A stretch of DNA of 64,000 nt, from the NCBI GenBank assembly GCA_030041495.1, contig JASHNT010000140.1:1-64000 (forward strand), written 5' to 3'. Source of the DNA: Bryobacteraceae bacterium (GTDB lineage: Bacteria; Acidobacteriota; Terriglobia; Bryobacterales; Bryobacteraceae). The translations under genes and the position numbers were made by a program. This document shows, piece by piece, positions 12,424-21,034 of the stretch. Under the pieces are notes generated by a model. That model was not told the DNA's origin. It did not search any database and saw nothing but the letters and a program-made list of their open reading frames with translations. Numbering within the stretch: the stretch's first letter is position 1; the number at the start of each line of letters is the position of its first letter.

Positions 12424-12568
12424 GATTCCGCACATCCCAATCCCATGAGCGGACAGTTCCGTTTGCGCACCGCTCCCAGAATCCATCTCTAAGTACCTGA
12501 TAATCCGGTATTCTCAAAGCAGGCGCAAAAGTGGCAGGGCGGTTGCGCTCTGAGGAGATCCCAAGGCC

Positions 12569-13840
12569 ATGGATATCAAGCGCGAAGGCGTCGCCAAAAA
12601 GAAGCGGATCAAGCTAACCCTCTATTCGGTGCTGCTGCTAGCGGTGCTAGGTTCGGGTAGCTACTACATCTCCAAGCTGAAGCCAGCCGCGCCGTCCGTC
12701 GAATGGGGCACCATCTGGCCGGGAACCGTCAAGCGCGGCCCCATGTTGCGCGACGTAAAGGGCTCCGGCACGCTGGAACCGGAAGACATCGTCCTGATTC
12801 CGGCGCCATCCGAGGGCCAGATCAGCAAGATTCTAGTGGATTCCGGAGATCGGGTGAAACCGGACACGATCCTGATGGTATTAACGAATCCGGACATGGA
12901 TTTGGCGGCGAACGATTTGGACTGGCAGATCAAGAAGGCGGAGGCTAGTCTGACCGACACGCGGGTGCAACTGGAAAGCAAGCGCCTGGACCAACAATCC
13001 GAAGTCGCGGCGGTCGAAAGCGATCTGAAGCAAGCGCAGCTTAACAAAGATACCGACGAGCAACTCCTCAAGATGAGTCTCAAGAGCGACCTGGAAGTGA
13101 AGCTGACGGTCGCGAAGTGGGAGAACCTGCAGCAGAAGGCACAGATCGAAAAGAAGAAGCTGGACAACATGACGGATTCGATCAACGCGCAACTGGATTC
13201 TTTGAAGGTGCAGATCGAGGAGCTCCAGGCGCAGCAACAGCTTAAGAAAAAACAAGTTGCGGATCTGGTGATTCGCGCCGGCACGGAAGGGGTCGTCCAG
13301 GATATGACCTACATGGGGATGCCGTACCAGGTCGGCCAGAAGGTGCATACCGGGGATGTGCTGGCCCGGGTGGCTCAACAGGGGAAGCTGAAGGCGGAAA
13401 TCAAGATTTCGGAGACCCAAGCCAAGGATATCGCGGTCGGGCAGGTGGCGCAGATCGATACGCGCAACGGAATTATCCCTGGCCGCGTAATTCGGATAGA
13501 TCCCAACGTTGTGAATGGAACGCGCCAGGTCGACTGCAAGCTGGACGGCCCTCTGCCGCCCGGAGCGGTACCGGATTTGAGCGTGGACGGGGTCATCGAG
13601 ATCGAGCGGCTGACGGATGTGGTGTACGTGGAGCGGCCGGTTTTCGGGCAGCCCAACAGCCAGGTGAGCCTGTTCAAGATCGATTCGGATCAAAGCGGCG
13701 CTTCCCGCGTGACAGTCAAGTTCGGACGCGCGTCTGTTAATTCAATCGAGGTGCTGGACGGCTTGAAGGTCGGCGATCAGGTGGTTTTGTCGGACATGTC
13801 GGAACACGACCAGAACCAGCGTATACGGTTTACTCATTAG
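12569..13840 (+). CDS. HlyD/MacA-family periplasmic adaptor protein
   Basis: A 423-residue membrane-fusion protein that would link an inner-membrane pump to an outer-membrane channel. It has a cytoplasmic Lys-rich start, one membrane anchor (about residues 17-36), a lipoyl-like half (GQISKILVDSGDRVKPDTIL), a long coiled coil rich in Lys/Gln/Glu (about 110-240), the second lipoyl half (IRAGTEGVVQDMTYM) and beta-barrel/MP domains. Ribosome site GAGGAG lies 11 bases upstream. The ABC ATPase 121 bases downstream is its natural partner, but no permease gene follows. Confidence 0.88.
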   Translation: MDIKREGVAKKKRIKLTLYSVLLLAVLGSGSYYISKLKPAAPSVEWGTIWPGTVKRGPMLRDVKGSGTLEPEDIVLIPAPSEGQISKILVDSGDRVKPDTILMVLTNPDMDLAANDLDWQIKKAEASLTDTRVQLESKRLDQQSEVAAVESDLKQAQLNKDTDEQLLKMSLKSDLEVKLTVAKWENLQQKAQIEKKKLDNMTDSINAQLDSLKVQIEELQAQQQLKKKQVADLVIRAGTEGVVQDMTYMGMPYQVGQKVHTGDVLARVAQQGKLKAEIKISETQAKDIAVGQVAQIDTRNGIIPGRVIRIDPNVVNGTRQVDCKLDGPLPPGAVPDLSVDGVIEIERLTDVVYVERPVFGQPNSQVSLFKIDSDQSGASRVTVKFGRASVNSIEVLDGLKVGDQVVLSDMSEHDQNQRIRFTH

Positions 13841-13961
13841 CCGGCGCAGGGCCAGGGCGGCCCTCGAAACGGGAAGCAGTTCGCCTGAGTCCCGCCGCCC
13901 GAGACGTAGTTCACCCGCTGCGGGTTGTGCCGGCGGGTTACTTAGAAGGAGAGGAGATTCC

Positions 13962-14654
13962 ATGGCCGAAGCGCTAATTCACTTGGATGGGGTAACCAAA
14001 GTCTTCGTCACGGACGAAGTCGAGACGCACGCCCTGTCCGGCATTCACCTGGACATTCTGAAGGGTGAGTACATTTCGATCGCGGGACCTTCCGGCTGCG
14101 GCAAATCGACGCTGCTGGCGATTCTGGGTTTGCTCGACTCGCCTTCGGACGGCGCGTACACCTTGAACGCGCAGCCGGTTCAGGGCTTGAAGATGGCGGA
14201 GCGGGCGCGAATCCGCAATCGCGAGATCGGCTTCATCTTCCAGGCGTTCAACCTGATCGGCGACCTGACGGTGTACGAAAACGTGGAGCTGCCGTTGACT
14301 TACCGCGGCATGCCCTCAGCCGAGCGGAAAAAACGCGTGCACGAAGCGCTGGAGCGCGTCGGAATGAGCCATCGCGTGAAACATTACCCTTCGCAATTGT
14401 CGGGCGGCCAACAGCAGCGCGTGGCGGTGGCCCGGGCCCTGGGAGGCGATCCGTCGATCCTGCTGGCAGACGAGCCCACCGGCAACCTGGATTCGGCCAA
14501 CGGCGAACAGGTGATGGACCTGTTGCGGGAGTTGCATCGCGCCGGCTCGACCATCTGCATCGTGACGCACGATCCGCGGTATGCGCGTTATGCTGACCGG
14601 TCGATACACTTGTTCGACGGGCGCGTCGTGGAAGAAACCGCCGAGACAGCCTGA
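13962..14654 (+). CDS. ABC transporter ATP-binding protein (MacB/LolD-like)
   Basis: A 230-residue ABC ATPase of the MacB/LolD/FtsE class. Walker A is GPSGCGKST (residues 42-50), the Q-loop region is FIFQAFNLIGDLTV, the signature is LSGGQQQRVAVARAL, and Walker B is [11 protein letters not shown], which is typical of the FtsX-permease partner group. AAGGAGAGGAG precedes the ATG. With the adaptor upstream it suggests a tripartite MacAB-like exporter, yet the FtsX/MacB permease is missing from this locus and must be supplied elsewhere. Confidence 0.92.
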   Translation: MAEALIHLDGVTKVFVTDEVETHALSGIHLDILKGEYISIAGPSGCGKSTLLAILGLLDSPSDGAYTLNAQPVQGLKMAERARIRNREIGFIFQAFNLIGDLTVYENVELPLTYRGMPSAERKKRVHEALERVGMSHRVKHYPSQLSGGQQQRVAVARALGGDPSILLADEPTGNLDSANGEQVMDLLRELHRAGSTICIVTHDPRYARYADRSIHLFDGRVVEETAETA

Positions 14655-14754
14655 AGTTACAGAACGGCTACGACCTGGCGTAGTACCTTTAATACCTTAA
14701 GGGCATGCAGACGTTCCTCCGCTCTTCCGATGAGAGGAAGAGAGAGGAATCCTT

Positions 14755-16203
14755 GTGAGTGCTGCCGCAGACCCCATCGATGGCATTATCAACCCTGATC
14801 CGGACCCACTGAGCACCTTGGCGGCGATTCTGCAGGCCCCGGAATCGGCTCCAGCCGCCGAGCCATCGCCCGCCGCCGCACCAAGTGACGCGGACGTGCG
14901 CACCAACTTCGCGCACAACATCACGCCGCCGGTGCCGGAAACGCTGGAGGAGACCGGAATCCCGCCGTCCGTGATCGAGCAACTGGTCCTGAAATATTTG
15001 TATTTCCGCGGCGAGATGCTGGGCCGCGAGATCGCCGCCACGTTGGGGCTGAAGTTCAGCTTGATCGACGAGCTATTGGAAACGCTCAAACGCCAGCATT
15101 ACGTGGGCGTCAAAAAATCGCTGGGGATGGGTAACAGCTCGGGTGTCTTTCAGTTGACCGAAACGGGGCGCAACCTCACCCGAGAATATCTGGAGAGCAA
15201 TCTTTACTCCGGTCCCGCGCCCGTGCCGCTGTATCAATATACGGAAGTGGTGAAGCGTCAGAAGCTGCGCGAGGACTGGCTGAATCCGGCAAGCCTCAAG
15301 GAAGCGTTCAAGCACCTGGTGGTTGAATCCGATGTACTGGCGCAGATCGGACCGGCGGTAAACGCCAGCAAATCCTTCCTGATTTACGGCCAGCCTGGCA
15401 ATGGCAAGACGGCTCTGGCCGAGGCGTTATTCCACGTGGACACGGATCCAATTTACCTGCCCTATGCGATCGAGTGCCAGGGCAATATCATCCAGCTCTA
15501 CGATCCGATCTATCACCAGAAGATCGAGGATCAGGAGATGGAGTTTTCGGCGGCCATCTCTCTGCAGCTTCCTTATGACGGACGCTGGTTCAAGTGCAAG
15601 CGGCCGTTCATCATCACCGGCGGCGAACTGACGTTGGAGATGCTGGATCTGAGCTACAACAAAGTGTCGAAGGTTTATGACGCGCCCTTCCAGCTCAAGG
15701 CCAACAACGGCATCTACCTGCTGGACGACTTCGGGAGGCAGAAGTGCTCGCCGGCGGAGATTCTCAACCGCTGGATCGTGCCGATGGAGCGTCACACCGA
15801 CTATCTGAGCTTCCAGGCGGGCGGCAAGATGACGGTGCCGTTCGAGGCGTTCATCATTTTCTCAACCAACCTGCGGCCGGATCAATTGGGCGATGAAGCG
15901 TTCCTGCGGCGCATTCAGTACAAAATGTTCTTGCGCAGCCCGCGTCGCGAGGAGTTCAGCCTGATCTTCGAGCGCTTCGCGAGGTCGCGCGAGGTGTTGT
16001 GCCCGCCCGGACTGGTGGACACTTTCTCTCAGAAGCATTACGTCGAGGGGGGCAAACGCTACCGGCGCTGCCACCCGCGCGACGTGATCAGCCACGCCAT
16101 CGACATCATCCACTTCGAAAAGCTGCCCATGGCTCTGACCGAAGACGTGCTGGACCGCGCGTTCTTCAGTTGCTTCACCGAGAGTGTGGACGTGGACGAC
16201 TAA
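14755..16203 (+). CDS. P-loop (AAA-like) ATPase with N-terminal winged-helix-like region
   Basis: A 482-residue protein from GTG 14755, with AGAGAGGA about eight bases upstream. An Ala/Pro-rich N-terminal 60 residues is followed by a helical, winged-helix-like segment (about 75-150; LVLKYLYFRGEMLGREIAA, then GVFQLTETGRNL). A P-loop ATPase core follows: Walker A YGQPGNGKTALAEA near 212 and a Walker B-like GIYLLDDFGRQ near 322, with a sensor-like IIFSTNL and an arginine-rich FLRRIQYKMF. I do not recognise a characterised family. It sits 100 bases after the ABC ATPase and before an MFS transporter; neither explains it. Confidence 0.75.
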   Translation: MSAAADPIDGIINPDPDPLSTLAAILQAPESAPAAEPSPAAAPSDADVRTNFAHNITPPVPETLEETGIPPSVIEQLVLKYLYFRGEMLGREIAATLGLKFSLIDELLETLKRQHYVGVKKSLGMGNSSGVFQLTETGRNLTREYLESNLYSGPAPVPLYQYTEVVKRQKLREDWLNPASLKEAFKHLVVESDVLAQIGPAVNASKSFLIYGQPGNGKTALAEALFHVDTDPIYLPYAIECQGNIIQLYDPIYHQKIEDQEMEFSAAISLQLPYDGRWFKCKRPFIITGGELTLEMLDLSYNKVSKVYDAPFQLKANNGIYLLDDFGRQKCSPAEILNRWIVPMERHTDYLSFQAGGKMTVPFEAFIIFSTNLRPDQLGDEAFLRRIQYKMFLRSPRREEFSLIFERFARSREVLCPPGLVDTFSQKHYVEGGKRYRRCHPRDVISHAIDIIHFEKLPMALTEDVLDRAFFSCFTESVDVDD

Positions 16204-16240
16204 CCTCTCCCCTCCGGCGGCCAGCTACACTGAAAGCTCC

Positions 16241-17494
16241 GTGCCGCCGCTCAACAAGAACCAGATTCGTGGATTCTGGGCCGCCTGGAGCGGCTGGGCG
16301 ATGGACGGGATGGACGGTTTCATCTACGCCCTGGTGCTCCAACCGGCGCTGCGTGAGCTGCTGCCGAAATCGGGGATTGCGGCTGACACCGGAACCATCG
16401 GCTATTACAACGGGCTGCTGCTGGCGCTGTTTCTGGTGGGTTGGGGACTCTCCATGCTATGGGGGCCCATCGGCGACCGCTTCGGGCGCGTGCGCACGTT
16501 GATGCTGACCATCCTGTGCTACTCGGTGTTCACCTTCGCCGGCGCGCTGGCGCAGAGCGTTTGGCAGCTCGCGATTTTCCGCCTGCTCGCCGGGATCGGG
16601 ATCGGAGGCGAGTGGACTTTGGGCGGAACATTTGTCGCGGAGGAGTGGCCGGAGCAACGCAGAGTGATGGGCGCCGGCTACATGCAGACCGGCTACTACG
16701 TGGGGATTTTATTTGCCGCGCTGCTGAACGCGACGGTAGGCGCGGCGTATGGATGGCGGGCGATGTTTGCGGTCGGTGGGATTCCCGCGTTTCTGGTGGT
16801 TCTGATCCAGTACGGAGTCCATGAGCCGGCCAAATGGAGGCCTCCGAAGTCGGCGCAGGGGGCGATGGCAATGCTGTTTTCGCCCCAGTTCCGGCGCAGG
16901 ACGATTCTGAACGCGCTGTACCTGTTCATCTCCATCAGCGGGTTATGGGCGGGGTCGGTGTATGTGCCGGCGGCGGTAGCAACGCTAGGTGCGAGGCAGG
17001 GGCTCGCCGGGATTGCGACGACGCGAATGGCATCGTGGGCGACGATCGTTCTTTCGGTGGCGACCGTGTTGGGTTGTCTGGCTCTGCCTCCGCTGGCTGA
17101 AAAATACGGACGGCGCTGGACGCTGGCGATCTACTTCTTTCTGATGTTCGTGTCGATCGCGCTGGGGTTCGGCTACGCGTTTTATCTGGAGAATGGCGCT
17201 CTGGAATGGTTCCTTGCGAGCTTGGTGGTGCTGGGATTCGGCGGTGGGAATTTCACTGTGTACTCGCTATGGCTGCCGGAGCAATATCCGACCGAATGCC
17301 GCGCCAGCGCATTCGGATTCGCAACGTCGTTCGGACGGTTTCTGGCCGCCGCGATCACGTTCCTGGAGGGCTGGCTGGTCAACCGGATGCACACGATCGG
17401 AACCCCGGTGGCTCTGACGGCCGTGTTCTTTTTAGCCGGCATGTTCTTGCTACCTTGGGGTGTGGAAACCAAGGGGCACGCGCTTCCGGAATGA
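16241..17494 (+). CDS. Major facilitator superfamily transporter
   Basis: A 417-residue 12-helix MFS carrier. Family marks are WAMDGMDGFIYALVLQPAL in helix 1, the loop motif GPIGDRFGRVRTL between helices 2 and 3, and GIGIGGEWTLGGTFVAEEWP in helix 4-5, which is typical of the aromatic-acid/sialic-acid type (AAHS/SHS) branch. Start GTG 16241 avoids overlap with the upstream ATPase gene and begins just before the first helix. Its stop overlaps the acyl-CoA ligase start (ATGA), so the substrate may be a carboxylic acid that the ligase activates. Confidence 0.87.
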   Translation: MPPLNKNQIRGFWAAWSGWAMDGMDGFIYALVLQPALRELLPKSGIAADTGTIGYYNGLLLALFLVGWGLSMLWGPIGDRFGRVRTLMLTILCYSVFTFAGALAQSVWQLAIFRLLAGIGIGGEWTLGGTFVAEEWPEQRRVMGAGYMQTGYYVGILFAALLNATVGAAYGWRAMFAVGGIPAFLVVLIQYGVHEPAKWRPPKSAQGAMAMLFSPQFRRRTILNALYLFISISGLWAGSVYVPAAVATLGARQGLAGIATTRMASWATIVLSVATVLGCLALPPLAEKYGRRWTLAIYFFLMFVSIALGFGYAFYLENGALEWFLASLVVLGFGGGNFTVYSLWLPEQYPTECRASAFGFATSFGRFLAAAITFLEGWLVNRMHTIGTPVALTAVFFLAGMFLLPWGVETKGHALPE

Positions 17495-18894
17495 ATCTGA
17501 GACAAGTATTCGATCTATCGCTGGTCAACCGGCGCGATGAGGTTGCGCTCGAATGGCAGAACACGGAGTACACGTTTGGAGAGATTGACACGCGATCCAA
17601 TCGCGTCGCGAACGCCCTACGGGCGCAGGGCCTTAAACAGGGCGAGCGGGTCTGCGTATACTTGGCGAACCGGCTGGAGCTGATCGATATTTACTTGGCG
17701 TGCGTGAAGCTGGGGCTGATCTTCGTGCCGATCAACATCCTCTACCGCGAGCGCGAGATCACGCACATTTTGAACGATGCAGAGCCCGCGCGATATATCA
17801 CCGACGCGGAGTTGCCTGGATTGATGGAAGAGGCCGCACGGCAGTCGACTGAATTGGAGCGGCTTCCGCTGGAGGGCGATGCGCCCGCGGCGCTAGTGTA
17901 CACGTCGGGAACGACGGGGACCAGCAAAGGCGCGATCATCACGCACAACAATTTCGCGTCGAACGCGATGAACCTGACCGGCTGCTGGCAGATTACGGAT
18001 CGCGACCGTTTTCTATTGGCTTTGCCGCTCTTCCATGTGCATGCATTGGGCAATGGCCTCCACTGCTGGCTGGTATCGGGATGCCGGATGCGATTGCTGG
18101 AGCGATTCGAGCATCGTACAGCAGTCGCGACGCTGCTTGATTTCCGGCCGACGCTGTTTTTCGGAGTGCCGACGATGTATGTGCGGCTGCTGGAGACTCC
18201 GATCGAGGCCGCGCGCGAAATCGGCAAGAGGATGCGGCTGTTCGTGTCGGGCTCCGCGCCGCTGCCGTCGCAGGTGCTGGAAGAGTTTCGCGAAAAATTC
18301 GGACACACGATCCTGGAACGCTACGGCATGACCGAGACGATGATGAATCTCTCGAATCCTTACGCCGGGGAGCGCAGGCCGGGCAGTGTGGGGTTTCCCT
18401 TGCCGGGGATTTCGGTGCGCATCGACGAAACCGGCCAGTTGTCTTTGAGGGGTCCCAACGTTTTCGCCGGGTATTGGAGGCGCGAGGAAGCGACGCGCGA
18501 GGCGTTCGAAGGCGGCCAAATAGGAGGATGGTTCAAGACCGGAGACATCGCCAGCCGTTCCGAGGACGGCTACTACACCTTGCACGGACGCCGCAGCGAC
18601 CTGATCATCTCCGGAGGGTTCAATATTTATCCTCGCGAGATGGAGGAATTTCTTGCCGCGCAGCCGGGCATTGCCGAGGCTGCGATTGTCGGCGAGCCGG
18701 ATCGAGTCCGCGGCGAAGTACCGGTGGCGTACGTGGTTTTACAAGACCCCGGTTGTGAGCTAAAAGCGCTGGAAGCGCTGTGCAGAGAGAAATTTGCGTC
18801 CTTCAAGATTCCGCGCCGCTTTGAAGTCATCGACAAACTGCCGCGCAATGCGCTGGGGAAAGTGCAGAAGCATCTGCTGTGCCGCGGATCCTGA
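17491..18894 (+). CDS. AMP-forming acyl-CoA ligase, malonyl-CoA-synthetase-like
   Basis: An ANL-superfamily ligase of 467 residues (ATG 17491; the open frame continues upstream only as a shadow of the MFS gene). It carries the AMP-binding loop YTSGTTGTSKGAIITHNN, LPLFHVHALGNGLHCW, ERYGMTETMMN, WFKTGDIA and the catalytic-lysine tail LPRNALGKVQKHLL. The compact length and the HVHALGN stretch resemble MatB malonyl-CoA synthetases, but substrate assignment is an inference. It is translationally coupled to the MFS carrier upstream and overlaps glgA by 16 bases. Confidence 0.88.
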   Translation: MNLRQVFDLSLVNRRDEVALEWQNTEYTFGEIDTRSNRVANALRAQGLKQGERVCVYLANRLELIDIYLACVKLGLIFVPINILYREREITHILNDAEPARYITDAELPGLMEEAARQSTELERLPLEGDAPAALVYTSGTTGTSKGAIITHNNFASNAMNLTGCWQITDRDRFLLALPLFHVHALGNGLHCWLVSGCRMRLLERFEHRTAVATLLDFRPTLFFGVPTMYVRLLETPIEAAREIGKRMRLFVSGSAPLPSQVLEEFREKFGHTILERYGMTETMMNLSNPYAGERRPGSVGFPLPGISVRIDETGQLSLRGPNVFAGYWRREEATREAFEGGQIGGWFKTGDIASRSEDGYYTLHGRRSDLIISGGFNIYPREMEEFLAAQPGIAEAAIVGEPDRVRGEVPVAYVVLQDPGCELKALEALCREKFASFKIPRRFEVIDKLPRNALGKVQKHLLCRGS

Positions 18895-20279
18895 TGGTGG
18901 CGTCGGAAGCCGCTCCGTTCGCGAAAACGGGCGGCTTGGCCGACGTTTTGGGTTCGCTGCCTGTGGCGCTGGCTCGGCTGGGCGCCGCCGTTGCGGTGGT
19001 GATTCCGCGCTACCGTAGCGTGCCGCCCGCCTCAACTGTTAGCTCCTTCCGGATTCGCGTCGGGCCGCACGCCTTTCCAGCAGCGATTCAAGAAGTGGTG
19101 CGGCAAGGCGTGCGCTACTTCTTTGTCGATTGCCCCGCGCTGTACGACCGCGAAGGCATTTACGGTGAAGCCGACGGCGATTATCCCGACAATCACGTGA
19201 GGTTCGCGGCGCTGAGCCAAGCGGCGATCGCGGTGGCGCGCACCCTGTTCCGGCCGGATGTATTTCACGCGCACGATTGGCATGCGGGCTTGCTGCCGGT
19301 GTATCTGCGCCAGAACCTCGCGCTGGACCCGACGTTTGCGGGCGCACGTTGCATCTTCACGATTCATAACCTCGGCTACGACGGAAATTTCCCGGCATCG
19401 GTTCTGCCGGAAATTGGCCTTAGCCGCGCGCTGTTTCATCCCGAGGGGTTGGAGTTCTACGGCCAAGTCAGTTTCTTGAAGGCGGGCATCGTGTGGGCAG
19501 ACTCGATCAACACGGTGAGTCCGACCTATGCTCGCGAAATTCAGACGCCGGAATTCGGGTTCCAGATGGACGGATTGCTGCGCGCACGGTCGTACAAGCT
19601 GAGCGGGATTCTGAACGGCGTCGATTACAACGAGTGGAATCCGGAGACGGACGCTCGCCTGCCGGCTCATTACTCAGCCGGCGATTTTTCTGGAAAACGG
19701 ATTTGCAAGGCGGAGCTTTTGGGCGAGATGGACTTACCGATCGATCTGGACCGGCCCTTGATCGGGATTGTTTCGCGATTCGCGGAACAGAAGGGGATGG
19801 ATCTGGTGGTGGGGGCTGCGGGGGCGGAGGATTCGCCGCTGGCGGAGGCTGCTTTGGTGGTGTTCGGATCGGGCGACGGAGGGTTGGAGAATGCGTTTCG
19901 CGACCTTGCCCTAGCGAATCCGCGGCGCGTGGCGATGGGCATCGGCTACAACGAGAGTCTCGCGCATTTGATTGAAGCGGGTTCCGACATGTTCCTGATG
20001 CCGAGCCGTTATGAGCCGTGCGGTTTGAACCAGATTTACAGCCTGCGTTATGGGACGGTGCCGATCGTGCGGGCGACGGGAGGGTTGCAGGACACGGTGG
20101 ATGCGGAGACGGGGTTCAAGTTCACCGGCCTCACGGCGGCGGATTTGGCGGCAGCGGTGGGGACGGCACTCAGAGCGTATGAGGATCGCGCCACGTGGCA
20201 GGAGCGGATGCGGCGGGGGATGCGTAAGGATTTTTCGTGGGACGCATCGGCTAGGGAGTATCAGAAGCTATACGAGTGA
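18879..20279 (+). CDS. glgA: Glycogen synthase (ADP-glucose type, GT5)
   Basis: Transfers glucose from ADP-glucose to growing alpha-1,4-glucan; 466 residues (typically about 480). The N-terminal donor motif is KTGGLADVLGSLP, FHAHDWHAGLLPVYL follows, and the C-terminal active-site region is MPSRYEPCGLNQIYSLRYGT. GTG 18879 lies inside the end of the acyl-CoA ligase gene (16-base overlap). No other glycogen genes are adjacent, so its placement in this operon is unusual but not unique. Confidence 0.93.
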   Translation: MPRILMVASEAAPFAKTGGLADVLGSLPVALARLGAAVAVVIPRYRSVPPASTVSSFRIRVGPHAFPAAIQEVVRQGVRYFFVDCPALYDREGIYGEADGDYPDNHVRFAALSQAAIAVARTLFRPDVFHAHDWHAGLLPVYLRQNLALDPTFAGARCIFTIHNLGYDGNFPASVLPEIGLSRALFHPEGLEFYGQVSFLKAGIVWADSINTVSPTYAREIQTPEFGFQMDGLLRARSYKLSGILNGVDYNEWNPETDARLPAHYSAGDFSGKRICKAELLGEMDLPIDLDRPLIGIVSRFAEQKGMDLVVGAAGAEDSPLAEAALVVFGSGDGGLENAFRDLALANPRRVAMGIGYNESLAHLIEAGSDMFLMPSRYEPCGLNQIYSLRYGTVPIVRATGGLQDTVDAETGFKFTGLTAADLAAAVGTALRAYEDRATWQERMRRGMRKDFSWDASAREYQKLYE

Positions 20280-20387
20280 GGAAGCGAGATTGCTTCGCGG
20301 TGCGTGCGCGAATGACTGTACAGTGTACTGTGGAGTAGGGTACAGCGGGTGGGTGGGTGAGTACCGTCCCTGGGAAGAGGCAGCCGC

Positions 20388-20505
20388 GTGGCCCGAAGAC
20401 TGAATCGCGGCGACATTCACTTGTACTGGTTCACGCCGCCGGACAAGGAAGGCCGGTGCTGGTGCGGAATCCCAGGCGCGTCTTGGCAAGCGTGTGGCAA
20501 CCCTG
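20388..20505 (+). pseudogene. Broken MazF/PemK-type toxin fragment
   Basis: From GTG 20388 the frame reads MARRLNRGDIHLYWFTPPDKE, which strongly resembles the N-terminus of MazF/PemK ribonuclease toxins. The family continues with RPVLV; here that sequence (RPVLVRNP) appears immediately after but in another frame, so a one- or two-base indel near 20451 breaks the gene. The remaining ~80 residues of the toxin are not recognisable and no antitoxin gene precedes it. Either a decayed toxin-antitoxin remnant or a sequencing error plus divergence. Confidence 0.6.
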
Positions 20506-20579
20506 GGGCAAGGGCGGATGCAGGAGGTCTGCCTGGAGCTCCGTTTTTCATTAGGATGCGGGTGAAAGACCTGGACGGT

Positions 20580-20611
20580 CCGGAGGGCCTTGCATCCAAC
20601 CCTCCGGTTTT
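20580..20611 (+). terminator. Intrinsic terminator upstream of trxA
   Basis: A perfect 8-bp stem CCGGAGGG/CCCTCCGG with a 12-base loop is followed by TTTT. It would end transcripts from glgA or the mazF remnant, implying that trxA has its own promoter close to its start or is partly fed by read-through. Confidence 0.75.
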
Positions 20612-20644
20612 CGCATCATAGGAAACGGAGCAAAAACAAGAATT

Positions 20645-21025
20645 ATGGCCGGTGAAAATACCCTGACCTTTACAGATGCGGCGTTCGATCAGGACGTCCT
20701 GAAGTCGGAAGTGCCCGTTTTGGTGGACTTTTGGGCACCCTGGTGCGGGCCCTGCCGCGCCATGTCCCCGACGGTGGACGCGGTAGCCGCTGAATATGCG
20801 GGCCGGGTGAAGGTGGGCAAGCTGAATACAGATGAAAACCCGGCAACCGCCATGCGCTACCAGATTCGCGGCATTCCGACTATCCTGCTGTTCAAGGGCG
20901 GTCAGATTGTGGAGCAACGCGTAGGCGCTATGCCCAAGCCGGAGCTGATCAAGATGCTGGCGCCGCATACCGCGGCCGCGCCGGCTCCCGCCGCTGCGCC
21001 GAGCCCGGTTTCTCAAACGCACTAA
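20645..21025 (+). CDS. trxA: Thioredoxin
   Basis: A 126-residue cytoplasmic disulfide reductase with the canonical FWAPWCGPCRAM active site, the cis-proline loop RGIPTILLFKGG and normal thioredoxin spacing. The last ~20 residues are an extra Ala/Pro-rich tail (APAPAAAPSP) absent from typical 105-110-residue thioredoxins. The beta-lactamase gene begins within ten bases of the stop, so the two are likely co-transcribed. Confidence 0.95.
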   Translation: MAGENTLTFTDAAFDQDVLKSEVPVLVDFWAPWCGPCRAMSPTVDAVAAEYAGRVKVGKLNTDENPATAMRYQIRGIPTILLFKGGQIVEQRVGAMPKPELIKMLAPHTAAAPAPAAAPSPVSQTH

Positions 21026-21034
21026 GGCGTGATC

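Larger units (their letters stand above)
20280..20644. other. glgA-trxA intergenic region, 365 bp
   Basis: Contains the broken mazF-like fragment (20388-20505), an inverted repeat ACAGT-GT-ACTGT near 20318-20330, and an intrinsic terminator (20580-20611). No intact gene is visible. Base composition looks similar to its neighbours. Confidence 0.6.

Noticed and set aside
12532-12547. Sigma-54-like site TGGCAGGGCGGTTGCG before the adaptor gene
   Set aside because: GG and GC have correct -24/-12 spacing, but transcription would begin near 12558, after the GAGGAG ribosome site and only 11 bases before ATG 12569. Therefore unlikely to be used for this gene.
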